DNA of 34,048 nucleotides from contig NZ_CALVGO010000012.1 in assembly GCF_944327125.1 (NCBI RefSeq), forward strand, positions 1-34,048, read 5' to 3'. A program made the position numbers and the translations under genes. Below are positions 1 through 8,960 of the stretch, one piece after another. The first letter of the stretch is position 1. Each line of letters opens with the position of its first letter. Source of the stretch: an uncultured Faecalicoccus sp. (GTDB lineage: Bacteria > Bacillota_I > Bacilli_A > Erysipelotrichales > Erysipelotrichaceae). Under the pieces are notes generated by a model. That model ran no database searches. It was not told where the DNA came from and saw only the letters and a list, made by a program, of their open reading frames with translations.

Positions 1-42
1 CCTTTTTTTTATTTTTTTTGGTCCGTTTTGTTCTTATCTTCC

Positions 43-56
43 TGTAAACGTTTTCA
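43..56. promoter_or_regulatory. catabolite-response element (cre), CcpA site
   Basis: TGTAAACGTTTTCA fits the cre consensus TGWAANCGNTNWCA at every defined position. It lies beyond the ppk1 terminator, next to the window's left edge. It therefore probably controls a leftward gene outside the window and not ppk1. The match is seen in the sequence; CcpA control is inferred from the known consensus. Confidence 0.6.
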
Positions 57-70
57 TTGGTATAGATATA

Positions 71-100
71 AAAAAAAACTGTCTGATTGACAGCTTTTTT
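71..100 (-). terminator. rho-independent terminator of ppx-ppk1
   Basis: On the minus strand a 5-bp stem CTGTC/GACAG with loop AATCA is followed by eight T. A run of A on the 5' side could extend the stem. It begins 6 nt after the ppk1 stop codon and ends the ppx-ppk1 transcript. Confidence 0.75.
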
Positions 101-105
101 ATCGA

Positions 106-2229
106 CTATACATTTTGGAACCATTTCTTCATTTTTTCAAACCAGGAGAGTTCCTCCATTTCTGATAGGAGTTGTGCCTGATGTACGGCTTTGGCCATAC
201 AAACTTCCTGAGCAATGAAAGGTTCATCCTCCGTATCTAAGGAAACATAGTTTGAATCTGAACACAGTTTTCGAATCTTTACATTATCACTTAACATGAT
301 TTCAAAATAATCCATAACTTCATTCTTTAATTGCGGATCATCAATTGGACAAGCTATCTCTACACGCTTCTCTGTGTTTCGAGTCATGAAATCGGCACTC
401 GAGATATAAACTTTTGACTCTTCTTTGGTTCCAAAACAATAAATTCTCGAATGTTCCAAATATCTTCCGACTATACTGAAAACTTCAATATTTTCAGTAT
501 GGCCTTTTAGACCCGGGATAAGACAGCAGATTCCGCGGATCAACATCTTTATTTTTACACCGGCTCTTGAGGCTTCCGATAATTTTACAATCAAATCAAG
601 ATCCGTCAAAGAATTCATCTTCAAAAGTATTTGGGCTTCAATTCCATTATGCGCTTTCCAGATTTCCTCATCGATCATATGCAGACAGGCATCCTTTAAA
701 GCATGGGGAGAGACCAGCAAATGATCATATTTGCCATCCAGCTTTGATAAAGCCATATTCTGGAAAAAGTGAATGGCATCTTCACCAATAAGTGGACTTG
801 CCGTTATATAAGATATATCCGTATACATACGACTTGTCTTTTCGTTATAGTTCCCTGTACCGATCTGAGTTATGGTTTTTAATTCTCCTTTCTTATTTTG
901 AACCGAAATCATACAAATCTTTGAATGGACCTTATAGTTTTCAAAACCGTATAGCAAAGTACATCCAGCTTCTTCCAATTCACCCGCTGCCATAATATTA
1001 TGATCTTCATCAAAACGAGCTCTTAACTCCATCAACACCGTTACATCTTTTCCGTTTTCAGCCGCTCTGGTCAAATAGCGGACGATTCTGGAATTTTTTG
1101 CGAGACGATAAATCGTGATCTTAATTGATTTAACGATCGGATTTTCTGCTGCTTCTTTCAACAGTTGTAAAAAGGGTTCTATATCCTGATAAGGATAAAA
1201 CAGGATCGAGTCATGATCCAGCACTTGATCGATAATCGGACGATCGAGTCTTAAATACTTATTTTTTTGTGGCGTAAAAGGCGTGTAGAGAAGCGGTCCC
1301 TTGATTTCATCCGGCAATTTACCAATCACATCAAACAGATGACTTAATTCCAGGGGTGTTTTAGAAATAAAAACCTGATTTTCCTTAATATCCAGTTTAT
1401 CACACAGATATTTTACGATCGAGTCTGGCGCATCTTTATAGATTTCAAGACGAATGGGCATCAACCTGGCTCGTTTCTTGAGAATTTTCTTCATAAAGGA
1501 ACGATAATCCTCATCTTCATCGATTTCTTTTTCATTTAAGTTGATATCCGCATTGCGCGTAACACGAATGATCGTTTTTGACAGGATCGAACTTTTGGAG
1601 AAAATCTTATCAACGTTGTGTAGTATGACCTGCTCCAACAACATATAGTTTCCATCTCCATCAGGAAGTTCAACGATTCTTTTCAGAAATTCAGGAACGG
1701 GAATAATGCCCATTTTTACAATCCCTTCTTCTTTGACCTCCACGATAATATATAACGCCTTATTGATCAAATGAGGAAATGGATGGTGCGTATCAATGAT
1801 CTGAGGACTTAAAACTGGTAAAACCTGTTTATCGAAATACTGGTGAATAAATTTTGTTTGTTTTTTCGAAAGTTGTTTTTTTGATAAAGAGGCGATATGA
1901 AGAGACTCTAAAACAGGAGAAATCTGCTTAGTAGCCTGATCTCGCATTCGATAGAGGGAATGCACTTCCTTGAAAATTTCATCCAGCTGCTCGTTTGGCG
2001 TCATCCCGCTTTTTTTATCGATCGAATCCGGATCCACTAAAGAAAGATCGTATAAGCTTCCACAGCGAACCATAAAGAATTCATCTAGATTGCTTGTGAA
2101 AATCGAAAGAAACTTGATTCTCTCCAACAAAGGAACACGAGAGTCCAGCGCCTCTTCTAAAACGCGCTGATTGAATTTTAGCCAGGATAATTCTCTGTTT
2201 TGTGTAAATGGAAACTTTTTGGGATGCAC
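106..2229 (-). CDS. ppk1: polyphosphate kinase 1
   Basis: PPK1 reversibly transfers the gamma-phosphate of ATP onto inorganic polyphosphate. At 707 aa it has the full family length. The N-terminal domain opens with NRELSWLKFNQRVLEEA (residues 11-27). Two phospholipase D-like catalytic domains follow. The phospho-accepting histidine is H435 in NYKVHSKICMI and the second catalytic histidine is H593 in LEHSRIYCFG. IGTGNYNEKTSRMYTD around residues 456-471 is also typical. The start is GTG. Its AGGAGG lies inside the last two sense codons and stop of ppx, 4 nt away, so translation is probably coupled to ppx. A terminator follows directly. Identification is secure. Confidence 0.97.
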   Translation of the reverse strand: MHPKKFPFTQNRELSWLKFNQRVLEEALDSRVPLLERIKFLSIFTSNLDEFFMVRCGSLYDLSLVDPDSIDKKSGMTPNEQLDEIFKEVHSLYRMRDQATKQISPVLESLHIASLSKKQLSKKQTKFIHQYFDKQVLPVLSPQIIDTHHPFPHLINKALYIIVEVKEEGIVKMGIIPVPEFLKRIVELPDGDGNYMLLEQVILHNVDKIFSKSSILSKTIIRVTRNADINLNEKEIDEDEDYRSFMKKILKKRARLMPIRLEIYKDAPDSIVKYLCDKLDIKENQVFISKTPLELSHLFDVIGKLPDEIKGPLLYTPFTPQKNKYLRLDRPIIDQVLDHDSILFYPYQDIEPFLQLLKEAAENPIVKSIKITIYRLAKNSRIVRYLTRAAENGKDVTVLMELRARFDEDHNIMAAGELEEAGCTLLYGFENYKVHSKICMISVQNKKGELKTITQIGTGNYNEKTSRMYTDISYITASPLIGEDAIHFFQNMALSKLDGKYDHLLVSPHALKDACLHMIDEEIWKAHNGIEAQILLKMNSLTDLDLIVKLSEASRAGVKIKMLIRGICCLIPGLKGHTENIEVFSIVGRYLEHSRIYCFGTKEESKVYISSADFMTRNTEKRVEIACPIDDPQLKNEVMDYFEIMLSDNVKIRKLCSDSNYVSLDTEDEPFIAQEVCMAKAVHQAQLLSEMEELSWFEKMKKWFQNV

Positions 2230-2233
2230 AATA

Positions 2234-3133
2234 TTAACCTCCTATAATTTTATCAAGCAAGTATCCTTCTCGGATACCATACATAGATACCTGGACCTTT
2301 TTCGACTTCGTATATTTTGCGATGGTCTCAATAATCAGAAGACCCGGCATCAAGGTATGAACACGATCTGGTTTTACTTTTAAGAAAAGATGCACGGTTT
2401 TTTCTGGATCCTCCATCAATTTCTTGACAAGATCGGACAACATGGAAGACTTGATTTCAAAAGTGGATTCATCGATATAATTCATCTTGACCAGGAGCGT
2501 TCGTACAGCACGCATGCTTCCTCCTGTAACAGATATCACATCACAACGGCACTTTTTAGAGTCGACAGTTTTTTCCAATTCCTTTTCGATTCTTTCGCGA
2601 ATCAGCTTGACTTCCTGCACGTCGGGAAAAATATTCTTTACATATTTATTGAAAAGATTGAGCGACCCAACAGGCAAACTTTTGGAGAAAAACACTTTAC
2701 TTTGATCATACGAAAGAATTTCCGAAGAACCTCCTCCTGAATCTATATAGATCCCATGGTCGTATCTGAGTCCGTGAAGCGCACCATGAAACGAGATAAT
2801 TCCTTCTTCTTCTCCGCTCAATAGATCGATCTCAATATTGCATCTTTGTTTAATGATATCTATCACAGTCTGAGAATTGTCTATATTGCGTAAAGAAGCG
2901 GTCGCAAAGCTGGAAAAGCCATCGATATGAAGTAGTTTCATCAATTCCTTAAATCGTTCCAGACATTCTGCCAAAACTTCAATCCCTTCTTTTGTCATCT
3001 GTCCTTTTTTTACATACTGAACAAGACCGGCGGATTCTTTTTTAGACATTAAAAGCTCAAATTTTCGACCTTCTATTTTATATATGTTAAGACGAATCGT
3101 ATTCGATCCAATATCAATAATTCCATAAGTCAT
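2234..3133 (-). CDS. ppx: exopolyphosphatase / Ppx-GppA family phosphatase, short form
   Basis: Ppx/GppA enzymes remove terminal phosphates from polyphosphate, or hydrolyse pppGpp. The ASKHA fold is visible from the N-terminal phosphate-binding loop GIIDIGSNTIRLNIY, the DSGGGSSEIL loop near residue 130 and SVTGGSMRA near residue 204. At about 299 aa it has only the catalytic domains and lacks the C-terminal HD domain of the long E. coli-type proteins. I chose ATG 3133 because AAAGG sits 8 nt upstream. An in-frame GTG at 3142 has worse spacing. It is first in a two-gene unit with ppk1, which makes the polymer this enzyme degrades. A TATAAT hexamer at 3151-3156 has no good -35 and would give almost no leader, so the promoter is uncertain. 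GppA activity cannot be excluded. Confidence 0.92.
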   Translation of the reverse strand: MTYGIIDIGSNTIRLNIYKIEGRKFELLMSKKESAGLVQYVKKGQMTKEGIEVLAECLERFKELMKLLHIDGFSSFATASLRNIDNSQTVIDIIKQRCNIEIDLLSGEEEGIISFHGALHGLRYDHGIYIDSGGGSSEILSYDQSKVFFSKSLPVGSLNLFNKYVKNIFPDVQEVKLIRERIEKELEKTVDSKKCRCDVISVTGGSMRAVRTLLVKMNYIDESTFEIKSSMLSDLVKKLMEDPEKTVHLFLKVKPDRVHTLMPGLLIIETIAKYTKSKKVQVSMYGIREGYLLDKIIGG

Positions 3134-3190
3134 CTGTTTCACCTTTTCCTATTATAAATCATCAAAAAAAACATTCTGTAAAAATCCTGT

Positions 3191-3222
3191 AAATTATAAA
3201 AACCATAGAATTTCTTCTATGG
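3191..3222 (-). terminator. terminator of the opp operon
   Basis: On the minus strand an 8-bp stem CCATAGAA/TTCTATGG with loop GAAA is followed by TTTTTATAATTT. It begins 12 nt after the oppF stop and separates the opp operon from ppx. Confidence 0.85.
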
Positions 3223-3233
3223 CTTCTATTGAA

Positions 3234-4157
3234 CTATTTTGTCCACTGAGCAAACTCTTCATCCGTAGCCAGTACATAATGTGTACCTTCTACATGATGT
3301 TCTGTTCCTTTATGGTAGTCGATTCCGCTTGTTTCATAATCATAAGATTGCGACTTGCGCGTTTTTTCGACACGCGGATTCGGCTCTGGAATTGCACTGA
3401 GCAAAGACTTTGTATAAGGATGGATCGGATTGTTGAAGATTTCATCCGTTGTTCCCGTTTCTACCAGATGGCCTAAGTGTAAAACACCAATATGATCTGA
3501 AATGTATTTAACCATACTTAGATCATGTGCAATAAACAAATAAGCCGTATTGGTTTTCTTTTGAATTTTCTTCATCAAATTGACAACCTGCGCCTGGATA
3601 GAAACATCCAGTGCAGAAATTGCTTCATCGGCAATCACCAGCTGCGGTCTCATAACCAAAGCACGAGCAATTCCGATACGCTGTCTTTGCCCACCACTAA
3701 ACTGATGCGGATAGCGGTTGGCATGTTCTTTAGATAAACCTACCAGCTCTAGCATATCATATACCTTTTGTTCCCGCTCTTGTTCCGTTTTATATTCCTT
3801 ATGAATATCCAATCCTTCCGCAATGATATCCATTACTTTACGACGAGGATTCAAACACGCCATGGGATCCTGAAAGATCATCTGCATCTTGGTTCGTAAT
3901 AATTTCAATTCTTCTTTGGTCATTTGTCCAGAAATGTTTTTTCCATTAAAAATGACTTCCCCGTCGGTCGGTTTATAAAGTCGAATGATACTGCGTCCTG
4001 TCGTAGATTTTCCAGATCCAGATTCACCAACCAAACCATATGTCTGTCCCGGCATGATTTTAAAAGAGATGCCGTCAACCGCTTTCACTGTAAATTTACG
4101 GCTGACTTTAAAGTATTGTTTTAGATTTTTTACCTCTAAAATCGGTTGTTCACTCAT
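3234..4157 (-). CDS. oppF: oligopeptide ABC transporter, ATP-binding subunit OppF
   Basis: This is one of two cytoplasmic ATPases that drive peptide import. Visible motifs are Walker A GESGSGKST near residue 43, signature SGGQRQRIGIARAL near 155, Walker B LVIADEAISALD near 175 and the H-loop FIAHDLS. The C-terminal NPIHPYTKSLLSAIPEPNP is the OppD/F family extension. The length (307 aa) is normal for OppF. The start ATG overlaps the oppD stop by 4 nt (ATGA), and its Shine-Dalgarno sequence lies inside the end of oppD. It is the last gene of the five-gene operon and is followed by a terminator. The substrate class comes from the gene set; specificity for oligopeptides over dipeptides is inferred. 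Confidence 0.95.
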   Translation of the reverse strand: MSEQPILEVKNLKQYFKVSRKFTVKAVDGISFKIMPGQTYGLVGESGSGKSTTGRSIIRLYKPTDGEVIFNGKNISGQMTKEELKLLRTKMQMIFQDPMACLNPRRKVMDIIAEGLDIHKEYKTEQEREQKVYDMLELVGLSKEHANRYPHQFSGGQRQRIGIARALVMRPQLVIADEAISALDVSIQAQVVNLMKKIQKKTNTAYLFIAHDLSMVKYISDHIGVLHLGHLVETGTTDEIFNNPIHPYTKSLLSAIPEPNPRVEKTRKSQSYDYETSGIDYHKGTEHHVEGTHYVLATDEEFAQWTK

Positions 4158-5248
4158 TCTTTGGCATCTCCTTTCTCTTTCATTTTTTGAAGACGTTTCT
4201 TTAACGATTCCGGCATTTCAACTTTCGGTGCATTTGGATGCATGAGCCAACTGGCCACCTTATGCGATTTAGATCCGGGAACCTCAAACATTGGAGGTTC
4301 TTCTTTAAAATCGATATTCAACGCAAATTCATTACGAGGAGCAAAAGCATCCCCTTGGACTTCGTGTGACAGATTCGGCGGCGAACCTGGAATCGTGTAC
4401 AATACATCGTCATCCGTATCAAGATCTGGCATAGAAGATAACAAGCCCCAGGTATAAGGATGTCTTGGATCATAGAAAATTTCATCGATCGTGCCTGTTT
4501 CTACGATCTTACCGGCATACATAACATTAACATAATCGGCGACCTTGGCAACAACCCCCAGATCATGGGTGATGTAAATAACCGATAACTGTTTCTTCTT
4601 TTGAATATCCTGGATCAGTTCCAAAATCTTGGCCTGAATTGTAACATCCAGGGCTGTGGTCGGTTCATCACAGATCAAAACATACGGATCGCAGCTGAGC
4701 GCAATCGCGATAACGATGCGCTGCCGCATTCCGCCGGATAGCTGATGTGGATAATTCTTCATACGCTTTTCAGCATCCGTTATTCCTACAAGCTCCAGAA
4801 GTTCAAGAGCTTTTTCATAGGCTTCCTTTTTTGATTTTTTATAGTGATAAATCATGGGTTCCATGATTTGTTTTCCAATGGTCATCGTTGGATTCAATGA
4901 AGTCATTGGATCCTGGAAAACCATGGCAATCTTTCGCCCGCGAATCTCCGATTGAAGTTCCTTTTCGGACAATTGACAGATATCAACCGTCTTAGGTTCC
5001 CCTGTATACTCATCGTTCCAATGATATTCAATCATACCAGAATCAATGTTTCCGTTATTGGCTAAAAGTCCCATAACCGCTTTTGTCGTTACGGATTTAC
5101 CAGATCCTGACTCACCCACGATGGCGATAGTTTCTCCTTTATAAAGGTCCAGGTTCACACCACGAACCGCATTGACTTTTCCGTTTCCTGTCTTAAAGGA
5201 GATATTTAGGTTTCTGATCTTTAGTATTCTTTCTCTTTGTTGTTCCAT
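4154..5248 (-). CDS. oppD: oligopeptide ABC transporter, ATP-binding subunit OppD
   Basis: This is the second ATPase of the importer. Motifs are Walker A GESGSGKSVTTK near residue 45, signature LSGGMRQRIVIAIALS near 168, Walker B LICDEPTTALD near 188, H-loop YITHDLG, and the C-terminal oligopeptide-transporter segment HPYTWGLLSSMPDLD and IPGSPPNL. At 364 aa it is slightly longer than most OppD, because a charged tail (LKKRLQKMKEKGDAKE) extends the C-terminus. It starts 4 nt after oppC with AAGGAG 10 nt upstream, and overlaps oppF by 4 nt. It is expected to form a heterodimer with OppF on the cytoplasmic face of OppBC. Confidence 0.95.
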   Translation of the reverse strand: MEQQRERILKIRNLNISFKTGNGKVNAVRGVNLDLYKGETIAIVGESGSGKSVTTKAVMGLLANNGNIDSGMIEYHWNDEYTGEPKTVDICQLSEKELQSEIRGRKIAMVFQDPMTSLNPTMTIGKQIMEPMIYHYKKSKKEAYEKALELLELVGITDAEKRMKNYPHQLSGGMRQRIVIAIALSCDPYVLICDEPTTALDVTIQAKILELIQDIQKKKQLSVIYITHDLGVVAKVADYVNVMYAGKIVETGTIDEIFYDPRHPYTWGLLSSMPDLDTDDDVLYTIPGSPPNLSHEVQGDAFAPRNEFALNIDFKEEPPMFEVPGSKSHKVASWLMHPNAPKVEMPESLKKRLQKMKEKGDAKE

Positions 5249-5252
5249 TTTT

Positions 5253-6203
5253 TTACATCTCCTTCATCGTAGGATCCAGGGCATCACGAAGACCATCTCC
5301 TACCAGGTTGAAACTCAACATCAGTATGGAGAATACGATAACCGGGATCGTCATCTGATAAGGTGTGATGGTCAAAGTATTGAAACCATCATTGATCAAA
5401 GTACCCAGACTGGCTTCTGGAATCGGTAAACCCAATCCGACAAAAGACAAGTAGGCTTCATAAAAGATCGCATTTGGAATGGACATCATAACCATGATGA
5501 TCATCTGCGAATAAATATTAGGTAAGATTTCTTTAAAAATAATGAAGAAACTGCCGGCGCCCAACGTACGGGAAGCCAGAACAAACTCTTCTTCTTTGGT
5601 CTTCAGCACCTGAGCTCTGGTGATACGGGACATCCCGATCCATTCTGTAAAGGCCAAAGCCATAATGATCGTAAATAAATTGGACTTCATGACCATCAGT
5701 AAGATCGTCAATACAACCAAAGTAGGTATGGAGTTGATTACTTCCTGGATACGCTGCATAACGGAATCAACTTTTCCGCCAAAATATCCGGAAATCATTC
5801 CGTAGGTCACACCGATCACAACATCAATAAGAATAGCTGCTACGGCAACAAACAAGGAAATACGCGTTCCCTGCCATAGCCGAACCCAAAGATCACGTCC
5901 CAGGGTATCGGTTCCAAACCAATGTTGAGCACAAGGAGAGATATTTTGAATCGAAGTATTGATATCATCGTATTTCCAACTGGACAACATAGGAGCAAAG
6001 ATAGCAAACAAAGTAATGATCACAATACAGATGATTCCAATAACAGCACCTTTGTTTCTTAAAAATAAATTGATCGAATCTTTCCACGCAGGACGTGCCG
6101 GCATGACTTGATCAACTTCCAAAGCATCACGATGTTGAGCTAACTGAAAATCTTCCGGCTGAAATTGATATTTTTTCAAAGCTTCACTCTGGGTCATAAT
6201 CAT
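5253..6203 (-). CDS. oppC: oligopeptide ABC transporter permease OppC
   Basis: This is a membrane subunit forming half of the translocation pore. After a soluble N-terminus (about residues 1-45, the OppC_N region), hydrophobic segments begin at AVIGIICIVIITLFAIFAP. The binding-protein-dependent transport domain follows. Its EAA coupling loop is RAQVLKTKEEEFVLASRTLG, and a hydrophobic C-terminus ends in GDGLRDALDPTMKEM, typical of OppC/DppC. The start overlaps the oppB stop as ATGA. A second ATG two codons later is about equally well placed behind AAAGG, so the start is uncertain by two residues. Confidence 0.95.
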   Translation of the reverse strand: MIMTQSEALKKYQFQPEDFQLAQHRDALEVDQVMPARPAWKDSINLFLRNKGAVIGIICIVIITLFAIFAPMLSSWKYDDINTSIQNISPCAQHWFGTDTLGRDLWVRLWQGTRISLFVAVAAILIDVVIGVTYGMISGYFGGKVDSVMQRIQEVINSIPTLVVLTILLMVMKSNLFTIIMALAFTEWIGMSRITRAQVLKTKEEEFVLASRTLGAGSFFIIFKEILPNIYSQMIIMVMMSIPNAIFYEAYLSFVGLGLPIPEASLGTLINDGFNTLTITPYQMTIPVIVFSILMLSFNLVGDGLRDALDPTMKEM

Positions 6204-7144
6204 TCATCCTTTCCTAAACGGATACGCGGATCAATAATACCGTAAGAAACATCGATCACGAGCATCATAATAATATACATGGCGGCATACAGGAACGAAC
6301 AAGCCAGAATGACATTGTAGTCTGAAGCCTGAATACTATTGATCAATAAGAGTCCCAAACCTGGAACTGAACAAATCTTTTCAACAACCATTGTACCCGT
6401 CATCAGGTTAACCAGGATCGGTCCTAAAATCGTGACAATAGGAATCAAAGTATTCCGAAGAGCGTGTTTTAAAATAATATCTTTTCGTGAAAGTCCTTTA
6501 GCCTTTGCCAGCATAATATAATCCGAATTTAAAACCGAGATCATTTCCGTTCGTGTAAAACGGGCCACATTGGCAATAACGCTCATCGACAACGCAATGA
6601 TTGGCATGATTGCCGAATAAATAGGCTGACTGGAACTATACATGGTAGGTAAAATATGCAGATTAGTTCCAAAAATCATCAAAATCAGCATTGCGAATAC
6701 AAAAGAAGGAATAGAGACACCGATAACCGAAAGTACCGTAGCCAAAGTATCCCAAATTGTATTCTTTTTTAAAGCGGCAACAACACCTAACAAGATTCCT
6801 ACCAAAGTTCCTAAGATACAGGCACTTAAACCAAGGAAAAAAGAAATAGGCGCACGAGTCGCAACAAGCGAAGAAACCTGCATATCGCGATATAAATTCA
6901 TTGATACGCCAAAATCGCCTGTCAGCATTCCACTCATGTATTTTACAAACTGCTGTGGTAGTGGCAAATTTAAACCATAGCTGGCTTCAATTGCCGCACG
7001 CTGGGCATCACTTAAATGCTCATTGTTGATAGGAGAGCCCGGTAAGAAGCGAACCATACAGAACAGTACGACCAGGATCACGAACAATGTAATAAGTGAA
7101 ATAACCAGACGTCTAAGGATATAGCGAACCGTAGACTTAGACAT
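6200..7144 (-). CDS. oppB: oligopeptide ABC transporter permease OppB
   Basis: This is the second permease of the importer, 314 aa. It has an N-terminal transmembrane helix (about residues 10-30) followed by RFLPGSPINNEHLS. The EAA loop is SDYIMLAKAKGLSRKDIILKHALRNTLIPI, and the C-terminus has the family-typical ID(P)RIRLG ending. I placed the start at ATG 7144 because AGGAGG lies 7 nt upstream. The TTG just before it would be too close. It is separated from oppA by a 77-nt gap holding a terminator-like hairpin, so it may be transcribed at a lower level than oppA. Confidence 0.95.
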   Translation of the reverse strand: MSKSTVRYILRRLVISLITLFVILVVLFCMVRFLPGSPINNEHLSDAQRAAIEASYGLNLPLPQQFVKYMSGMLTGDFGVSMNLYRDMQVSSLVATRAPISFFLGLSACILGTLVGILLGVVAALKKNTIWDTLATVLSVIGVSIPSFVFAMLILMIFGTNLHILPTMYSSSQPIYSAIMPIIALSMSVIANVARFTRTEMISVLNSDYIMLAKAKGLSRKDIILKHALRNTLIPIVTILGPILVNLMTGTMVVEKICSVPGLGLLLINSIQASDYNVILACSFLYAAMYIIMMLVIDVSYGIIDPRIRLGKDE

Positions 7145-7160
7145 CAAAAATCCTCCTTCT

Positions 7161-7203
7161 AAAAAATAAACACAACACAGTGATGAGCTGTATTGTGTTT
7201 ATT
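7161..7203 (-). terminator. terminator-like hairpin between oppA and oppB
   Basis: On the minus strand an 11-bp stem AATAAACACAA/TTGTGTTTATT is capped by one mismatch and four more pairs (ACAG/CTGT) around a 7-nt loop, then six T. It sits after the oppA stop and directly before the oppB Shine-Dalgarno sequence. With no promoter seen behind it, it is best read as a leaky terminator or mRNA-stabilising stem that sets oppA above oppBCDF. Confidence 0.7.
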
Positions 7204-7224
7204 ATAAATTCAACTCAAGATTAA

Positions 7225-8853
7225 TTAACCTTCAATATCAACGTATGTGAATGTGTAAGGTACACCAACTGGTTTTTGTACCAATCCCTTGACTGCCGTG
7301 TTTTTCAAAGCGGAAGTACCCTTTTCAAACACTGGGATATTGGCGTAATCACTCATTGCGATACCTTCTGCTTCGATCATCATCTGCCAGCGAGCATCGA
7401 GATCGGCTTCTGTTGCGATCTGTGACATCAGAGAATCAAATTCTGCATTTGTCCAGTCACCATAGTTATTTGAATTTCCTGTGATCATCAGGTTCAGGTA
7501 TGTTGTAGGATCACTGTAGTCTGGACCCCAGCGAGTACATGCCAAATCAAAGTCACGGTTGGCCTGTTTTGTGTAGATACGGTCTTGTTTTGTCGTAGCT
7601 ACCATTTCAATGTTCAAACCTTTCAGTTTAGAGAAAGCGTTCTGCAGATAAGTGGCCATCGTATCCATTGGCGATTCATCTGTACCATAAAGCAGTCTCA
7701 ATGTAACTTCATCTTTTCCTAATTCACTTAAAGCCTGATCTAGAGCAGCCTGTGCTTCTTCAACATTATATTCTGTATAATCGGAAGCATCATCACGGAA
7801 ATCTTGTCCTTCAGGACCGATGGATAACTGAGCTGGAATAAATCCATTCGCTTCTTTAGAACCATCTTTTAACACATTGTTTGCGAAGTCTTCACGATTG
7901 ATCGATAAAGACAAGGCTTTACGTAAGTTCTGGTTCTGCAGATCGGTATTATTGAAGTTTACCTGAATATAGAATAAATATCCTTCGTTGAAAGAAATGA
8001 AACTTTCATCGTCTTTGTACTGATCAACCAGATCCGAGTTGATAGGAGCGTAATCGTTGATTCCACTCTCAAAGTTCTGTGCGGCAACAGCTGGTTCCTG
8101 AACCAGGTTCATTACCAGAGAATCTAATTTAACAGCGTCTGCATTCCAGTAATCTTCATTTTTAGAGAAGGTAGCCGTTGATCCTGGTTCCCATGTATCC
8201 ATGATATATGCTCCGTTAGAAAGAATGGCATCTGCGCTCTTTGCGTAATTGCTTCCCTGTTCTTCACAGAACTTTTCATTGATTGGATAGTAGCAAGGGA
8301 ATGTCATTAATTCTTCAAAGTAAGCAACTGGACTTGTCAGTTTAACTTCCAATGTTTTATCATCCAGAGCCTTAGCTCCTAAAGTCTCGAGATCGGCATC
8401 GGTCAATTCTTCACCGTTTTCTGTTTTGGCCATCAATTCATCGGCTCCAACGATAGAAGCACCGCCGGTACCCATCATATAGGCATAGTTTCCAACGTTT
8501 TTAATGATTCGCTGCCAGGCATAGACAAAGTCATGCGCTGTTACTTCGTCTCCATTTGACCATTTGGCATCGCGGATTTTGAATGTATGTGTCAGTCCAT
8601 CATCACTGACCTGGTGATCTTCAGCAAGTGCGTAAGTAATATCACCATTTTCATCCAATCCCATCAAGCCATCGATAACAGCATGCATCGCATTAAAGCT
8701 CATACCGTCATCGGCATCACAGGAATCCAGGTTTTTGATATCCAGTTCGCTGGCAAAAGTAAATGTTTTACCATCGCTTCCAGAACCTGAACCACATGCA
8801 GCTAACGATAAAGCCATAGTGGCTGCAGCTACAACAGATAATAGTTTCTTCAT
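7225..8853 (-). CDS. oppA: oligopeptide-binding lipoprotein OppA (solute-binding protein family 5)
   Basis: This is the extracellular, lipid-anchored receptor that captures peptides for OppBCDF. The N-terminus MKKLLSVVAAATMALSLAAC is a lipoprotein signal with lipobox LAAC, so the mature protein starts at Cys20, followed by a Gly/Ser linker. The remaining 520 residues show family 5 features. These include NLDSCDADDGMSF, KWSNGDEVTAHDFVYAWQRII near residue 100, ALSLSINREDFANNV near 315, and an FDLACTRWGPDYSDPTTYLN segment near 435 typical of the peptide-binding lobe. It is the first gene of the operon, with AGGAGG 6 nt before ATG and a consensus promoter upstream. Confidence 0.96.
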   Translation of the reverse strand: MKKLLSVVAAATMALSLAACGSGSGSDGKTFTFASELDIKNLDSCDADDGMSFNAMHAVIDGLMGLDENGDITYALAEDHQVSDDGLTHTFKIRDAKWSNGDEVTAHDFVYAWQRIIKNVGNYAYMMGTGGASIVGADELMAKTENGEELTDADLETLGAKALDDKTLEVKLTSPVAYFEELMTFPCYYPINEKFCEEQGSNYAKSADAILSNGAYIMDTWEPGSTATFSKNEDYWNADAVKLDSLVMNLVQEPAVAAQNFESGINDYAPINSDLVDQYKDDESFISFNEGYLFYIQVNFNNTDLQNQNLRKALSLSINREDFANNVLKDGSKEANGFIPAQLSIGPEGQDFRDDASDYTEYNVEEAQAALDQALSELGKDEVTLRLLYGTDESPMDTMATYLQNAFSKLKGLNIEMVATTKQDRIYTKQANRDFDLACTRWGPDYSDPTTYLNLMITGNSNNYGDWTNAEFDSLMSQIATEADLDARWQMMIEAEGIAMSDYANIPVFEKGTSALKNTAVKGLVQKPVGVPYTFTYVDIEG

Positions 8854-8893
8854 ATCTTTCCTCCTATTGTGCTCGTTTTATGAACATGTGTAT

Positions 8894-8922
8894 ATTATAT
8901 ACATCCTCTTTTGTGTTTGCAA
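8894..8922 (-). promoter_or_regulatory. oppA operon promoter
   Basis: TTGCAA (8917-8922), a 17-nt spacer, and a perfect TATAAT (8894-8899) lie on the minus strand. The predicted start of transcription, near 8887, gives a leader of about 34 nt before oppA. Confidence 0.8.
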
Positions 8923-8960
8923 GAATATTTTTCAATTTTTTTCACATTTTTCTTACCGAA

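Noticed and set aside
8920-8960. A possible CodY box in the AT-rich stretch upstream of oppA
   Set aside because: The best alignment to AATTTTCWGAAAATT has too many mismatches for such an AT-rich region.
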